64,000 nucleotides of DNA. Source: 2-01-FULL-41-14 sp046317875 (lineage in GTDB: Bacteria > Pseudomonadota > Alphaproteobacteria > UBA7879 > UBA5542). A model generated the notes under the pieces. The model did no database searches. It had not been told where the DNA came from and saw only the letters and a program-made list of their open reading frames with translations. Location: positions 10,389 through 74,388 of the forward strand of contig JBKCVN010000010.1 in the NCBI GenBank assembly GCA_046317875.1, written 5' to 3'. Below, piece after piece: positions 43,531 through 51,986 of this stretch (its first letter is position 1; each line of letters opens with the position of its first letter). A program made the translations under genes and the position numbers.

Positions 43531-43806
43531 TTACTTGGATACATAGGGCATAAGAGCAATATAACGAGCTCTTTTAATGGCCACTGACAAAGCACGTTGT
43601 GCCTTTGGAGTTACATATGTAATACGGCGTGGCATAATTTTCCCACGTTCTGTTACAAATCTAGACAAGGTCTTGGTGTCTTTATAGTCGATGGCAATTC
43701 CATCGGGGCCACTGAAAGGGCAGGTTTTTTTACCACCAAAGCTAAATCTATTTTGACCGGGTCCGCTTTTTGGCTTTTTTTTGAAATCTTTTGTATCTCT
43801 AGTCAT
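43531..43806 (-). CDS. rpsR: Ribosomal protein S18
   Basis: S18 forms a heterodimer with S6 on the small-subunit platform. The protein is 91 residues, with CPFSGPDGIAIDYKDTKTLSRF (in part), RGKIMPRRITYV and QRALSVAIKRARYIALMPY, the conserved S18 core. The N-terminal extension (DTKDFKKKPKSGPGQNRF) is basic and Gly-rich. The gene lies between rpsF and rplI in the conserved order. Confidence 0.97.
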   Translation of the reverse strand: MTRDTKDFKKKPKSGPGQNRFSFGGKKTCPFSGPDGIAIDYKDTKTLSRFVTERGKIMPRRITYVTPKAQRALSVAIKRARYIALMPYVSK

Positions 43807-43825
43807 TTTTTAAATCCTTATCTTT

Positions 43826-44161
43826 TTATTCGCTGTCTCGTTTAGATTGCATCATGACAGAAGGGCCTTCTTCCAGCTTGTCTACTTTTACAGAGAGACT
43901 TTTTAGGATGTCTTCGTTCAAATTCATTTCATGACGCAAGCTGGAAATGATTTTTCCTGAAGCTTTAATTTTCAAAAGAACATAATGTCCGCGACGATTT
44001 TTGCGAATGGGATAGGCCAAAGTTCTAAGGCCCCAGTATTCGTGTTCCTTGACTTCGCCTTTTTGATCTTGGATTAATTTTTTATATCCTTCAATCAAAG
44101 CGTCTACTTGACTGGGGGATAAATCTTGACGTGCAATAAAAATATTTTCGTAAAATGACAT
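43826..44161 (-). CDS. rpsF: Ribosomal protein S6
   Basis: S6 is a 111-residue small-subunit protein opening SFYENIFIARQDLSPSQVDAL, with GLRTLAYPIRKNRRGHYVLLKI (in part) in the core. AAGGAG precedes the ATG. It is the first gene of the operon, with a strong promoter candidate at 44248-44276 and a structured leader at 44186-44222. It is divergent from fabD, the usual alphaproteobacterial arrangement. Confidence 0.97.
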   Translation of the reverse strand: MSFYENIFIARQDLSPSQVDALIEGYKKLIQDQKGEVKEHEYWGLRTLAYPIRKNRRGHYVLLKIKASGKIISSLRHEMNLNEDILKSLSVKVDKLEEGPSVMMQSKRDSE

Positions 44162-44185
44162 ATAAACTCCTTATGGCTAAAAAAA

Positions 44186-44222
44186 TTACCGATAAATCTA
44201 GCGTATCTAGCATGTTCGGCAA
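44186..44222 (-). promoter_or_regulatory. Candidate S6:S18 autoregulatory leader hairpin
   Basis: In the rpsF 5' leader (read on the minus strand) TTGCCGA pairs with TCGGTAA, allowing one G-U. The enclosed segment carries a repeated GCTAGA. The S6:S18 complex is known to bind a leader hairpin with a conserved CCG element in many bacteria; the CCGA and CGGTAA here resemble that. The match is by eye. Confidence 0.4.
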
Positions 44223-44247
44223 GAAGTACATTACGATTAACCCCCAG

Positions 44248-44276
44248 TTTATACGAGTTTTCCCAAGGATTTGCAA
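44248..44276 (-). promoter_or_regulatory. rpsF operon promoter
   Basis: On the minus strand TTGCAA (44276-44271) and TATAAA (44253-44248) are exactly 17 nt apart, predicting a start near 44241 and an 80-nt leader before rpsF. Confidence 0.6.
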
Positions 44277-44352
44277 GAAATAAAAATACTTCCCCTGGAC
44301 GCCAAAATTAGATAAAAGACAAACACAATAAAACGCAAGTAATAGAGGTTGA

Positions 44353-45297
44353 ATGAAACAAGCTATTTTATTCCCAGGTCAAGGCTCGCAAGCGGTGGGC
44401 ATGGGCAAAGAACTGTATGATGCTTTTCCAAGTACACGGCAGATATTTGAAGAATTAGATGACACCTTATCCCAAAAACTAAGTGCCCTTATTTTTGGGG
44501 GTCCGGCCGATCAGTTGATGTTAACTGAAAATACCCAGCCTGCGTTGGTTGCAGTTTCCATGGCTGTTTTAAAAGTGATGCAAGAAGCAGGCGCAGACAT
44601 TTCGGGCTTTTCTTATGCGGCGGGTCATTCATTAGGTGAATATGCGGCTTTGTGTGCCGGGAATGTGATGAGCTTTGCAGATACCGTTAGGGCTTTAAAA
44701 CAACGGGGATTGGCCATGCAAAAAGCCGTACCTGTAGGGCATGGTGGCATGGTGGCTTTGATTGGCGCCTCATTAGAACAAGCCGAAGACATTGCACGAC
44801 ATGCCTCGGCACACGGTGTTTGCGAGGTAGCAAATGATAACTGCCCCGGACAAATTGTGTTAAGTGGCGAATTGAAGGCGTTAGAGCATCTGCCCGCCAT
44901 CGCTGAGACTTTTTCTTTACGCAAGGTCATTCCTTTAAGTGTGAGTGCCCCTTTTCATAGCTCGTTAATGGGGCCTGCGGCCCATACCATGGAAGGCGTA
45001 TTAAATGAAATTTATTTTAATAAATCGGTATTACCAATAGTTCCTAATGTGACGGTGGTTCCCGAAACGACGGGGGACATTTTGCGCAATTTATTGGTGC
45101 GTCAAATCACCGGCCGTGTGCGCTGGACAGAAACCATTCAAAAGTTACATTCCTTAGGGGTAGAACGCTTTGTTGAGGTGGGCTCGGGCAAGGTACTGAG
45201 TGGGCTGGTGAAAAGAATTCTACCTACAGTGGAAATTGTGTCCGTCCATACCCCCCAGGATGTAGAAGCCTTTATGGCATTACCCGCATTAAAATAG
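44353..45297 (+). CDS. fabD: Malonyl-CoA:ACP transacylase
   Basis: FabD loads malonyl units onto ACP for fatty-acid synthesis. It is 314 residues with ILFPGQGSQAVGMGKELY at the start, the nucleophile Ser in AGHSLGEYAAL around residue 92, and the catalytic His in VSAPFHSSLM around residue 201. It is the first of fabD-fabG-acpP-fabF-mltG; fabG starts 12 nt downstream. Confidence 0.97.
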   Translation: MKQAILFPGQGSQAVGMGKELYDAFPSTRQIFEELDDTLSQKLSALIFGGPADQLMLTENTQPALVAVSMAVLKVMQEAGADISGFSYAAGHSLGEYAALCAGNVMSFADTVRALKQRGLAMQKAVPVGHGGMVALIGASLEQAEDIARHASAHGVCEVANDNCPGQIVLSGELKALEHLPAIAETFSLRKVIPLSVSAPFHSSLMGPAAHTMEGVLNEIYFNKSVLPIVPNVTVVPETTGDILRNLLVRQITGRVRWTETIQKLHSLGVERFVEVGSGKVLSGLVKRILPTVEIVSVHTPQDVEAFMALPALK

Positions 45298-45309
45298 TTA
45301 GGAGATTAT

Positions 45310-46050
45310 ATGTTTAATTTTAAAGATAGAAAAATTCTAGTGACCGGGGCTTCGGGATCCATTGGACATGCGATTGCCCAAGCTTTCCACCAACAAGGAG
45401 CCACGGTTACCCTTAGCGGGCGTCGACGGGACGCTTTGGAAAAAATAGCCGACCAATTTAACAATGAACGCGTACATATTGTGACGTGCGATTTGATAGA
45501 TGAGGCATCGGTTGCAAAGCTTATTCCCGATACCATCGAGCAAATGGGCGGCATTGATACCCTAATCAATAATGCAGGCATCACCAAGGATGGCCTTATG
45601 TTTGTCATGAAGCCTGAGGCTTGGCAAGAAGTCTTACGTGTTAATCTAGAGGTTCCTTTTCGGCTGACCCAGGCAGCTTTACGCCATATGTTAAAAGCCC
45701 AATTTGGCCGTGTGATTAATATTACCTCGGTTGTGGGTGTTACGGGTAACCCTGGACAAACCAACTATTCGGCCTCGAAAGCGGGATTGATTGGCATGTC
45801 TAAGTCGCTGGCTAAAGAGGTGGCTTCCAGAAATATTACGGTGAACTGTATCGCCCCCGGCTTTATCAAATCGCCCATGACAGACGTCTTAACGGATGAA
45901 CAAAAAGAAAAAATTGCAACGGCGATCCCCCAAGGCCATATTGGATCGCCCGCAGATATTGCGGCTGCGGCCGTCTATTTAGCCAGCCGTGAGGCGGGTT
46001 ATGTAACCGGCCATACCCTCCATGTAAATGGGGGGATGGCGATGGTTTAA
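45310..46050 (+). CDS. fabG: 3-oxoacyl-ACP reductase
   Basis: FabG is the NADPH-dependent SDR that reduces beta-ketoacyl-ACP. It is 246 residues with GASGSIGHAIA as the cofactor loop, NNAGITKDGLM, the catalytic NITSVVGV and NYSASKAG, and GHTLHVNGGMAMV at the end. A GGAG lies before the ATG. The ITKDGLMFVMKPEAWQEVL segment is diagnostic for FabG rather than a generic SDR. Confidence 0.96.
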   Translation: MFNFKDRKILVTGASGSIGHAIAQAFHQQGATVTLSGRRRDALEKIADQFNNERVHIVTCDLIDEASVAKLIPDTIEQMGGIDTLINNAGITKDGLMFVMKPEAWQEVLRVNLEVPFRLTQAALRHMLKAQFGRVINITSVVGVTGNPGQTNYSASKAGLIGMSKSLAKEVASRNITVNCIAPGFIKSPMTDVLTDEQKEKIATAIPQGHIGSPADIAAAAVYLASREAGYVTGHTLHVNGGMAMV

Positions 46051-46080
46051 TTTTTGACTAGTCAAATTAAACTGTTTATG

Positions 46081-46130
46081 ATAGCTAGGACTTTCATGTC
46101 TAGCGATGGGCATCTGAATGCCCTGGCTAT
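46081..46130 (+). promoter_or_regulatory. Structured segment upstream of acpP
   Basis: ATAGC (46081-46085) can pair with GCTAT (46126-46130), enclosing two hairpins: one in 46086-46102 (GGAC/GTC-type, imperfect) and GGGCAT/ATGCCC (46108-46123). The result is a compact three-way junction about 40 nt before acpP. There is no T run, so it is not an intrinsic terminator. It may be a processing or stability element, since acpP is usually expressed far above fabG. Confidence 0.4.
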
Positions 46131-46169
46131 TTAAAATGATAACTAAAAATTAAAAAGGATTAGGTAATT

Positions 46170-46406
46170 ATGAGTGATACGGCAAGCAAAGTAAAAAAAG
46201 TTGTGATGGAAAAATTTAAGTTGGATGAATCAAAAGTAACTGATAACGCCAGCTTCACAGATGATATTGGCGCAGACAGCATTGACTTGGCCGAACTTAT
46301 TATGCTTTTTGAAGACGAATTCGGATGCGAAATTCCCCAAGAAGATGCAGAAAAAATTAAAACAGTAAAAGACGCTGTGGATTATATCGATAAGCATGCC
46401 AAGTAA
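46170..46406 (+). CDS. acpP: Acyl carrier protein
   Basis: This 78-residue acidic helical protein carries the growing acyl chain on a phosphopantetheine arm. The attachment Ser is in GADSIDLAELIM around residue 38. AAAAAGGA precedes the ATG. It lies between fabG and fabF in the conserved order. Confidence 0.97.
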   Translation: MSDTASKVKKVVMEKFKLDESKVTDNASFTDDIGADSIDLAELIMLFEDEFGCEIPQEDAEKIKTVKDAVDYIDKHAK

Positions 46407-46443
46407 TACGGCGTATTAAAACCCTTTAACCAGATAGAGCCCT

Positions 46444-47712
46444 ATGAAACGTATCGTTGTTACAGGAATTGGAATGGTAAGCCCACTGGGGCCTACGGCC
46501 CCCCGCAGTTGGGAAAGACTTATTCATTCTGAATCGGGTCTTCGTAAGATCCAACAATGTGATGTTTCAGATCTGGCGTGCCAAATTGGCGGGGAAGTGG
46601 TGACGATGGCCGAGGGGGAGACTCCGACGCCCGACACCCTTCATGTGGATGCCTTCGTGGAGCCCAGAAACCAGGGTAAAATGGGCCGCTATTGCATTTT
46701 TGGTATTGCCGCCGCAGACGAAGCCCTGAAAGATGCAGGATGGTTGCCCGAAACGGAAGAGCAAAAGCAACGTACCGGTGTTTTGATTGGAAGTGGTATT
46801 GGTGGCCTGGAAGGCATTTATCAAAATGCCGTGGCCTTGGTGGAAAAAGGGCCGCGTCGGGTGAACCCCTTCTTTATTCCAGCCTGTCTTATTAACCTGA
46901 CATCCGGCAACGTTTCCATTAAGTATGGCTTAAAAGGACCCAACCACTCGGTGGTTACAGCCTGTTCCACCGGGGCCCACGCCATTGGGGATGCGGCTCG
47001 ATTGATTCAGTATGGGGATGCGGATGTGATGGTGGCCGGAGGCTCTGAAGCTAGTATTTGTCGTTTAGGGATTGCAGGGTTTGCCGCGTTGCGTGCCTTG
47101 TCTACTTCTTATAATGATCGACCCACTGAAGGGTCACGGCCATGGGATAAGGGCCGTGATGGTTTCGTAATGGGTGAGGGAGCTGGTGTTGTTGTTCTAG
47201 AAAGCCTGGAGCATGCCCAGAAGCGTGGAGCCAAAATTTATGCAGAACTGGTAGGGTATGGCCTATCCGGAGATGCCTATCACGTGACAGCACCTGATGG
47301 AGATGGAGCCTATCGTGCCATGAAAATGGCCTTGAATCGTGCGGAAATTTCTCCCGAAGACATTGGTTACGTGAATGCTCATGGGACTTCTACGCCGGTA
47401 GGAGATGTAATGGAATTGCAAGCCGTTCAACGTTTGTTTGGCAATCGTCCACAACTCTCCATGTCATCGACTAAGTCATCCATAGGACATCTTTTAGGGG
47501 CGGCGGGTAGCGTCGAAGCTATTTTTTCAATTCTGGCCATGCGGGATGGCATTTTGCCCCCCACGCTGAATCTTCATGACCCAGACCCCGCCTGTGAAGG
47601 TGTGGATCTGATCCCTTTAAAAGCAAAAGAAAAGAAGGTAAACTATGTGTTATCGAATTCTTTTGGCTTTGGGGGGACAAATGCCTCACTCGTTTTTAAA
47701 CGGTTTTCATAA
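46444..47712 (+). CDS. fabF: 3-oxoacyl-ACP synthase II
   Basis: FabF is the elongating condensing enzyme, 422 residues. The catalytic Cys is in VTACSTGAHAIGDA, and the two His are in NAHGTSTPVGD and SSTKSSIGHLLGAAG. The C-terminal SNSFGFGGTNASLVF is typical. It follows acpP by 37 nt and its end overlaps mltG by 32 nt. Confidence 0.97.
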   Translation: MKRIVVTGIGMVSPLGPTAPRSWERLIHSESGLRKIQQCDVSDLACQIGGEVVTMAEGETPTPDTLHVDAFVEPRNQGKMGRYCIFGIAAADEALKDAGWLPETEEQKQRTGVLIGSGIGGLEGIYQNAVALVEKGPRRVNPFFIPACLINLTSGNVSIKYGLKGPNHSVVTACSTGAHAIGDAARLIQYGDADVMVAGGSEASICRLGIAGFAALRALSTSYNDRPTEGSRPWDKGRDGFVMGEGAGVVVLESLEHAQKRGAKIYAELVGYGLSGDAYHVTAPDGDGAYRAMKMALNRAEISPEDIGYVNAHGTSTPVGDVMELQAVQRLFGNRPQLSMSSTKSSIGHLLGAAGSVEAIFSILAMRDGILPPTLNLHDPDPACEGVDLIPLKAKEKKVNYVLSNSFGFGGTNASLVFKRFS

Positions 47713-48676
47713 CGCTTATAATCCTTGGTATAAAAGGGTTTTTTGGTCTATTTCTTCTGTTCTTTATTGCCTGCTGGGGTTATATGGATCCATCCATGCC
47801 CCCGGCGTTTTTCCCCATTCGGTGACAATTAAAATAAAATCTGGCGAAAGTGTGCCAGCCATCAGTCAAAATTTGTATAATCTGGGCCTGATTCGTTCAA
47901 AGTTTCTTTTTAATCTTTATTTACGTTATACCCACAAAGATCGTGCGCTCAAAAAGGGACAATATGTTTTTGAACCCTATATGTCGCAGGCTTATATTGC
48001 GGATGCTATTTTTAAAGGGTTTGGTATTTACTATAAAATATTTATTCCCGAGGGATATACCAACTTGAGAATCGCAGAAACTGTAGAAAAGTATGATTTC
48101 TTTGAAAGGGATACCATTTCTTTGCCTCCGGAAGGACGACTGTATCCGGATACCTATAAAATAGAAGGGGGAACATCTTATTCGGCGTTCTTTAAGATGA
48201 TGCAAGAAAAAATGGAAGAAGAACTAGAAAAATCTTGGAAGAAACGGGCACCCAATCTTTATTTTAAAACACCTGAAGAGGTTTTAATTGTGGCCTCAAT
48301 TATTGAGAAAGAAACCAATATTCAGCATGAAAAACATCTGATTTCAGGGGTTATTATGAATCGTTTAAAGAAGGGAATAAAACTGCAAATGGACCCGACC
48401 ACCATTTATGGGCTGTCTAAGCGAGGTATTTTGGGTCGTCCTTTGAAGCTGAGTGATTTAAAGGGCAAAAATGCTTTTAATACCTATTACATTAAAGGGT
48501 TGCCCCCTACGCCCATTTGTAACCCCGGCAAAAAATCCTTGGATGCTGCTGTGAATCCGGTTTGGACATCCCACCTTTTTTATGTGGCAACGGGGCAGGG
48601 GGGGCACGCTTTTTCGGCCACCTATGAACAACATGTTGAAAACATTAAAATGGCTAAAAGCCAAAGATCTACATGA
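47681..48676 (+). CDS. mltG: Endolytic murein transglycosylase MltG
   Basis: MltG cuts nascent glycan strands and sets their length. The start at the ATG at 47681 gives 331 residues, with an N-terminal membrane anchor (VFWSISSVLYCLLGLYGSI). A LysM-like region (VTIKIKSGESVPAISQNLY) comes next, and the YceG domain holds the catalytic Glu in VASIIEKETN. Later landmarks are QMDPTTIYGL, YYIKGLPPTPICNPG and the final YVATGQGGHAFS. It overlaps fabF and the next gene (ATGA). Confidence 0.94.
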   Translation: MPHSFLNGFHNAYNPWYKRVFWSISSVLYCLLGLYGSIHAPGVFPHSVTIKIKSGESVPAISQNLYNLGLIRSKFLFNLYLRYTHKDRALKKGQYVFEPYMSQAYIADAIFKGFGIYYKIFIPEGYTNLRIAETVEKYDFFERDTISLPPEGRLYPDTYKIEGGTSYSAFFKMMQEKMEEELEKSWKKRAPNLYFKTPEEVLIVASIIEKETNIQHEKHLISGVIMNRLKKGIKLQMDPTTIYGLSKRGILGRPLKLSDLKGKNAFNTYYIKGLPPTPICNPGKKSLDAAVNPVWTSHLFYVATGQGGHAFSATYEQHVENIKMAKSQRST

Positions 48677-49704
48677 AAAGACTGCTTCTTAACATCTTTT
48701 TCTTATTGGGGTTGGGCGGATGTTCGGCCTATTATGAGGGCCCCATTTCCGACCACTTTGATGGCAAAGTTTTTTTCGACCCCCACAAACCCTTTCCGGG
48801 CAGTTTGTGGAAAGTAATCAAATGGAAACTAACCAGTACATCAGGGGTGTGGCCCAAAACCATGAAGAAACCCCTTTATGAAAAACCACTGGCCCGGGTT
48901 TATGGGTCTGATTTAAAGGTGACGTATCTAGGGCATGTGACTTTTTTAATTCAAACCCAGGGGCTGAATGTTTTAACGGATCCCGTGTGGTCGGACAGGG
49001 CCAGCCCTGTTTCTTTTTGGGGACCCAAACGTGTTATACAACCAGGTTTGCCCTTAGAGCAGTTGCCCCCCATCGATGTGATCTATGTTAGCCATAACCA
49101 TTATGACCATTTGGATGTAAAAACACTGGATCGGTTATGGACATTGTATCATCCCCGGATTATTACGCCCTTGGGAAATGATCGGATTATCCAAAATCAC
49201 AATTCTGATATAAAAGTCGAGGCCTATGATTGGGGTGAACATGTGGTGCTGAGCCCTGATGTTGCTTTGCATTTATCGCCTATGCAACATTGGTCGGCCA
49301 GGGGAATTTTGGATAGAAATAAGGCCTTATGGGCCGCCATGACATTGGTCACTTCCAGGGGCAACATTTATTTTATTGGGGATTCGGGGTATGGAGAAGG
49401 TCGATATTTTAAGGCTGACCGGGAAAAATTTGGAAAACCTAGATTAGCCTTATTGCCCATGGGGGCCTATAAACCCAGATGGTTTATGGATTATGCCCAT
49501 ATGGGGCCCCAGGAAATGGTGAGGGCCCATGAAGATTTGGGGGCGCCTTATACGGTGCCTTCACATTATGATGTGTTTCCTTTAGCAAATGAAAACTATG
49601 GAGATGCCTTGAAAGATCTGGATGAGGCTAAGGGCGCGCTTCAAACCCCCGAGCGTATCCATGTCCTGCAGGTGGGGCAGGGGTGGTTTGTGCCTTCATT
49701 TTAG
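48673..49704 (+). CDS. Metallo-beta-lactamase-fold lipoprotein, NAPE-PLD/UlaG-like
   Basis: This 343-residue protein has a lipoprotein signal (LLNIFFLLGLGGCSA, lipobox LGGC). The mature part is an MBL fold with the zinc motif SHNHYDHLD around residue 145, LTDPVWSDRASPVSFWGPKR, MQHWSARGILD, FIGDSGYG and SHYDVFPLANE. This order matches NAPE-hydrolysing phospholipase D-like bacterial proteins. The reaction may be on N-acyl phospholipids or another phosphodiester; only the fold is certain. It overlaps mltG by 4 nt. Confidence 0.85.
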   Translation: MKRLLLNIFFLLGLGGCSAYYEGPISDHFDGKVFFDPHKPFPGSLWKVIKWKLTSTSGVWPKTMKKPLYEKPLARVYGSDLKVTYLGHVTFLIQTQGLNVLTDPVWSDRASPVSFWGPKRVIQPGLPLEQLPPIDVIYVSHNHYDHLDVKTLDRLWTLYHPRIITPLGNDRIIQNHNSDIKVEAYDWGEHVVLSPDVALHLSPMQHWSARGILDRNKALWAAMTLVTSRGNIYFIGDSGYGEGRYFKADREKFGKPRLALLPMGAYKPRWFMDYAHMGPQEMVRAHEDLGAPYTVPSHYDVFPLANENYGDALKDLDEAKGALQTPERIHVLQVGQGWFVPSF

Positions 49705-49807
49705 GAGAGACGTAGATAATATTTTCACTTCATGTCCCGATAATTATTTTCACATGCAGCAAATAAAGATGTAAAGCTAACCAAAAACAATTTGGTTTTT
49801 GTTAATA

Positions 49808-50353
49808 ATGAAAATTCTAGATCGCGATTTTTATGCCCGAGACACGTTACAGGTAGCCCAAGAATTATTAGGTAAAATTTTGCTTTTTGGTAAGCATCAG
49901 GGAATTATTAGGGAAACCGAGGCGTATGTAGGCCAGGGGGACCCCGCGTGTCATGCGGCAAGGGGCCTTACGCCCCGGACCAAGCCCATGTTTGGGCCGG
50001 CGGGTCATGCCTATGTGTATTTTATTTATGGCATGTATTATTGCCTGAATATTGTAACCGAGGCCGAGGGATTTCCGGCAGCTGTTCTGATTCGGGGCCT
50101 GTGGATTCCCGAAGCGGCCCTGCACTTAAATGGTCCAGGGAAACTGTGTCGTCATTTGGGAATTACAACGGCCCATAATGAATGGGATTTGAGCCAACAT
50201 GATTTTCATGTTCTGGATTCCAATCGCGCGCCCCTGTATCAGGCAACCCCGCGGATTGGCATATCTAAAGGGCAGGATAAATTATGGCGGTATGTGGTGG
50301 ACCCAAACGAACTTCTAGGATGGGCTGGAAAAACTATGGCACATAATCCATAG
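49808..50353 (+). CDS. 3-methyladenine DNA glycosylase (AAG/Mpg family)
   Basis: This base-excision enzyme removes alkylated purines. It is 181 residues from the ATG at 49808. The AAG core is clear: DTLQVAQELLGKIL, the catalytic RETEAYVGQGDPACHAARG (Glu of ETEAY), then FGPAGHAYVYFIYGMYYCLN and LIRG. The final GPGKLC and PRIGISKG complete the substrate pocket. With tag at 54066 the window encodes two separate alkylation-repair glycosylases. Confidence 0.94.
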   Translation: MKILDRDFYARDTLQVAQELLGKILLFGKHQGIIRETEAYVGQGDPACHAARGLTPRTKPMFGPAGHAYVYFIYGMYYCLNIVTEAEGFPAAVLIRGLWIPEAALHLNGPGKLCRHLGITTAHNEWDLSQHDFHVLDSNRAPLYQATPRIGISKGQDKLWRYVVDPNELLGWAGKTMAHNP

Positions 50354-50429
50354 CCATGGTAAAAGGGTCAAAATACACAATAAACAGGGATGAATATGAA
50401 ACGAGTTTTATAGTGAAGGAGTGCCGTCC

Positions 50430-50717
50430 ATGAGTATAAAATTTGATAAAGTCATCTGTTGTCTTTCTAAAAATAAAAATCTTGTAAGAAAACTTTCTTT
50501 CCTGGGTTTAATGCTGTGGGGGTGTGACTGTATGGCCGCGCCCTGGCAAACACACTTTCATAACTTGATTAACAGTACGGGTAGTTTTTTGAAGATGGGA
50601 GTGTTTATCACTGCCCTGGTCTTTGTGGTGATTGCCTTGGCTAAGGGCGCCATCAAAGTGGCGCTTTATATCCTTATTCTGGGGTGTCTTTTATATCTGT
50701 GGATGAAGTATTTTTAG
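50430..50717 (+). CDS. Small membrane protein with two hydrophobic segments
   Basis: This 95-residue ORF begins at the ATG at 50430, with GAAGGAG 8 nt upstream. It has a basic N-terminus and a signal-like hydrophobic part (LSFLGLMLWGCDCMAAPW), then two adjacent helices (VFITALVFVVIALAKGAIKV and VALYILILGCLLYLWM). The layout of a cleavable leader followed by two helices recalls VirB2/TrbC pilins, but there is no convincing sequence match and no other conjugation or type IV secretion gene in the window. Function unknown. Confidence 0.55.
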   Translation: MSIKFDKVICCLSKNKNLVRKLSFLGLMLWGCDCMAAPWQTHFHNLINSTGSFLKMGVFITALVFVVIALAKGAIKVALYILILGCLLYLWMKYF

Positions 50718-50792
50718 AGTTACTTCTCTATAAAAGGGCTGCACCTGTCGCCTAAACCGTGGTTTAATAAAGTAAAAAATCAGGGGTAGGTT

Positions 50793-51044
50793 ATGGTAAA
50801 AATTTTGTTGGGATTCGCTTTCTTTTTATGTTTGGGTTTTTGGGCGTTTGCCGGATTTAATCCTTATGGATTTTCTCAGCCCTATTACAATCCCGGTCCC
50901 GGGTACTTGCAGCCTTCCTATTCTTATCAACAACCATTTGGTTATAATTCGGGCCCCGGTTATCCCTATATGTTGAAAAAACCACGATCGAACAATGGAA
51001 AACCCTCGGCTTTTGCGTGCACCCGGTTTTCCTGCGGCACTTGA
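50793..51044 (+). pseudogene. N-terminal fragment of a secreted Tyr/Pro/Gly-rich protein (frameshifted)
   Basis: The 83-residue frame has a signal peptide (ILLGFAFFLCLGFWAFAGF) and a Tyr/Pro/Gly-rich segment (PYYNPGPGYLQPSYSYQQPF) shared with the protein at 56295-57197. It stops at 51044. From about 50975 the next frame gives a coherent continuation (EQWKTLGFCVHPVFLRHL) that leads into the ORF from 51017. A single missing A in the A6 run at 50974-50979 would explain this: with A7 the two frames join. It is therefore probably one gene that has been broken, misassembled, or decoded by slippage. Confidence 0.65.
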
Positions 51045-51955
51045 AAGGCTTCAAAGCCTGCTTAATGGACCCCAGCAGCCCCTTACGTTACTTTGCCTCT
51101 AGGCCCTATGCCTTTAGAGATATTCGGTCCATCAAAATGTTGCGAAAATTTATCAGTACTCACCCTAATTGTTATTCACAATTTTGTAACCGAGTGTGCT
51201 CGACAGTGCCCGCCCAGTTTCAACAATTTCAAAATGTTCCAATCCAGGCACAGCAGAACAGAATGAGAGAAGAGGAGGTAGAAACTGATTCTGGCATGGA
51301 AGAGGAGGATGAAGGATTTATTGAAGACGAAGAAAGTGAAGGCGGATCCAGTGAAACAAGAAGCGTTAGATCAATGCCTGTGCAGGGGGAGGGTAATGAA
51401 ATCATTCTAACCCGAATGGGTGGCAACAATAGGATGCCCATGGCTGTGAACCCCGTTAAGATCAACGAGCCTTATAAAAAACCAAATTGGTTCTCACGCC
51501 AAATCAATAGGTTAAAAAAGAATGATGCTTGGCGTACATATGAGACCCAGAAACGATATACACGTTATAATAGGGTGGAAAAATTGTGCCAATCCAAAAA
51601 TATGGCAGGCACTGAAATTAAAATTTTGTGCAGTGAATGTATGCCCTATTTGAAAGACGACCGCGAGATGATCCCTGCGTGTGAGGTTCGTCTTAGTTAT
51701 AAATCAACCAATACATATGAAGATTATGGGAAGTGGAAAGCTCAACTTAATCATCAAGGAATAGAGCATCAAGGAAAAGAAGAAGATATGAGTGACACCT
51801 CAAGCCAAAGTTCGGGGTCAAGCGAGGGCTCCCAACAAAGCAGAACGTCTCACTCTAGCCATAATTCTGGGTTAACCAAGGAAATAGTGGGCCAAGTACC
51901 TATGGGTGGGCCACCTTCGATTCAGCAGTGGGCACAAAAAGTCTCAAACAGCTAA
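51017..51955 (+). pseudogene. C-terminal part of the same secreted protein
   Basis: From a GTG at 51017 the frame encodes 312 residues without a signal peptide of its own. It includes a Cys-bearing segment (HPNCYSQFCNRVC), an acidic block (VETDSGMEEEDEG, EDEESEGG), a basic region around KKPNWFSRQINRLKKND, a second Cys set (KILCSECMPYL), and a Ser-rich tail (SQSSGSSEGSQQSRTSHSS). Joined to the preceding frame it would make a secreted protein of about 380 residues. No family is recognised. The stop codon lies in the loop of an intrinsic terminator. Confidence 0.6.
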
Positions 51956-51979
51956 TCTCATTATTGCTGTTTGAGTTTT
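51943..51979 (+). terminator. Intrinsic terminator overlapping the stop codon
   Basis: CTCAAACAGC (51943-51952) pairs perfectly with GCTGTTTGAG (51966-51975), followed by TTTT. The left arm is coding sequence, and the TAA stop is in the loop. Confidence 0.85.
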
Positions 51980-51986
51980 AACACCC

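Noticed and set aside
49781..49803. Terminator before mpg (CCAAA/TTTGG with a T run).
   Set aside because: The stem is only 5 bp, A/T-rich, and runs into the mpg ribosome-binding region; too weak to call.
50430..50717. VirB2/TrbC-like pilin.
   Set aside because: The leader and two-helix layout fits, but the sequence has no convincing family residues and no type IV secretion gene is nearby.
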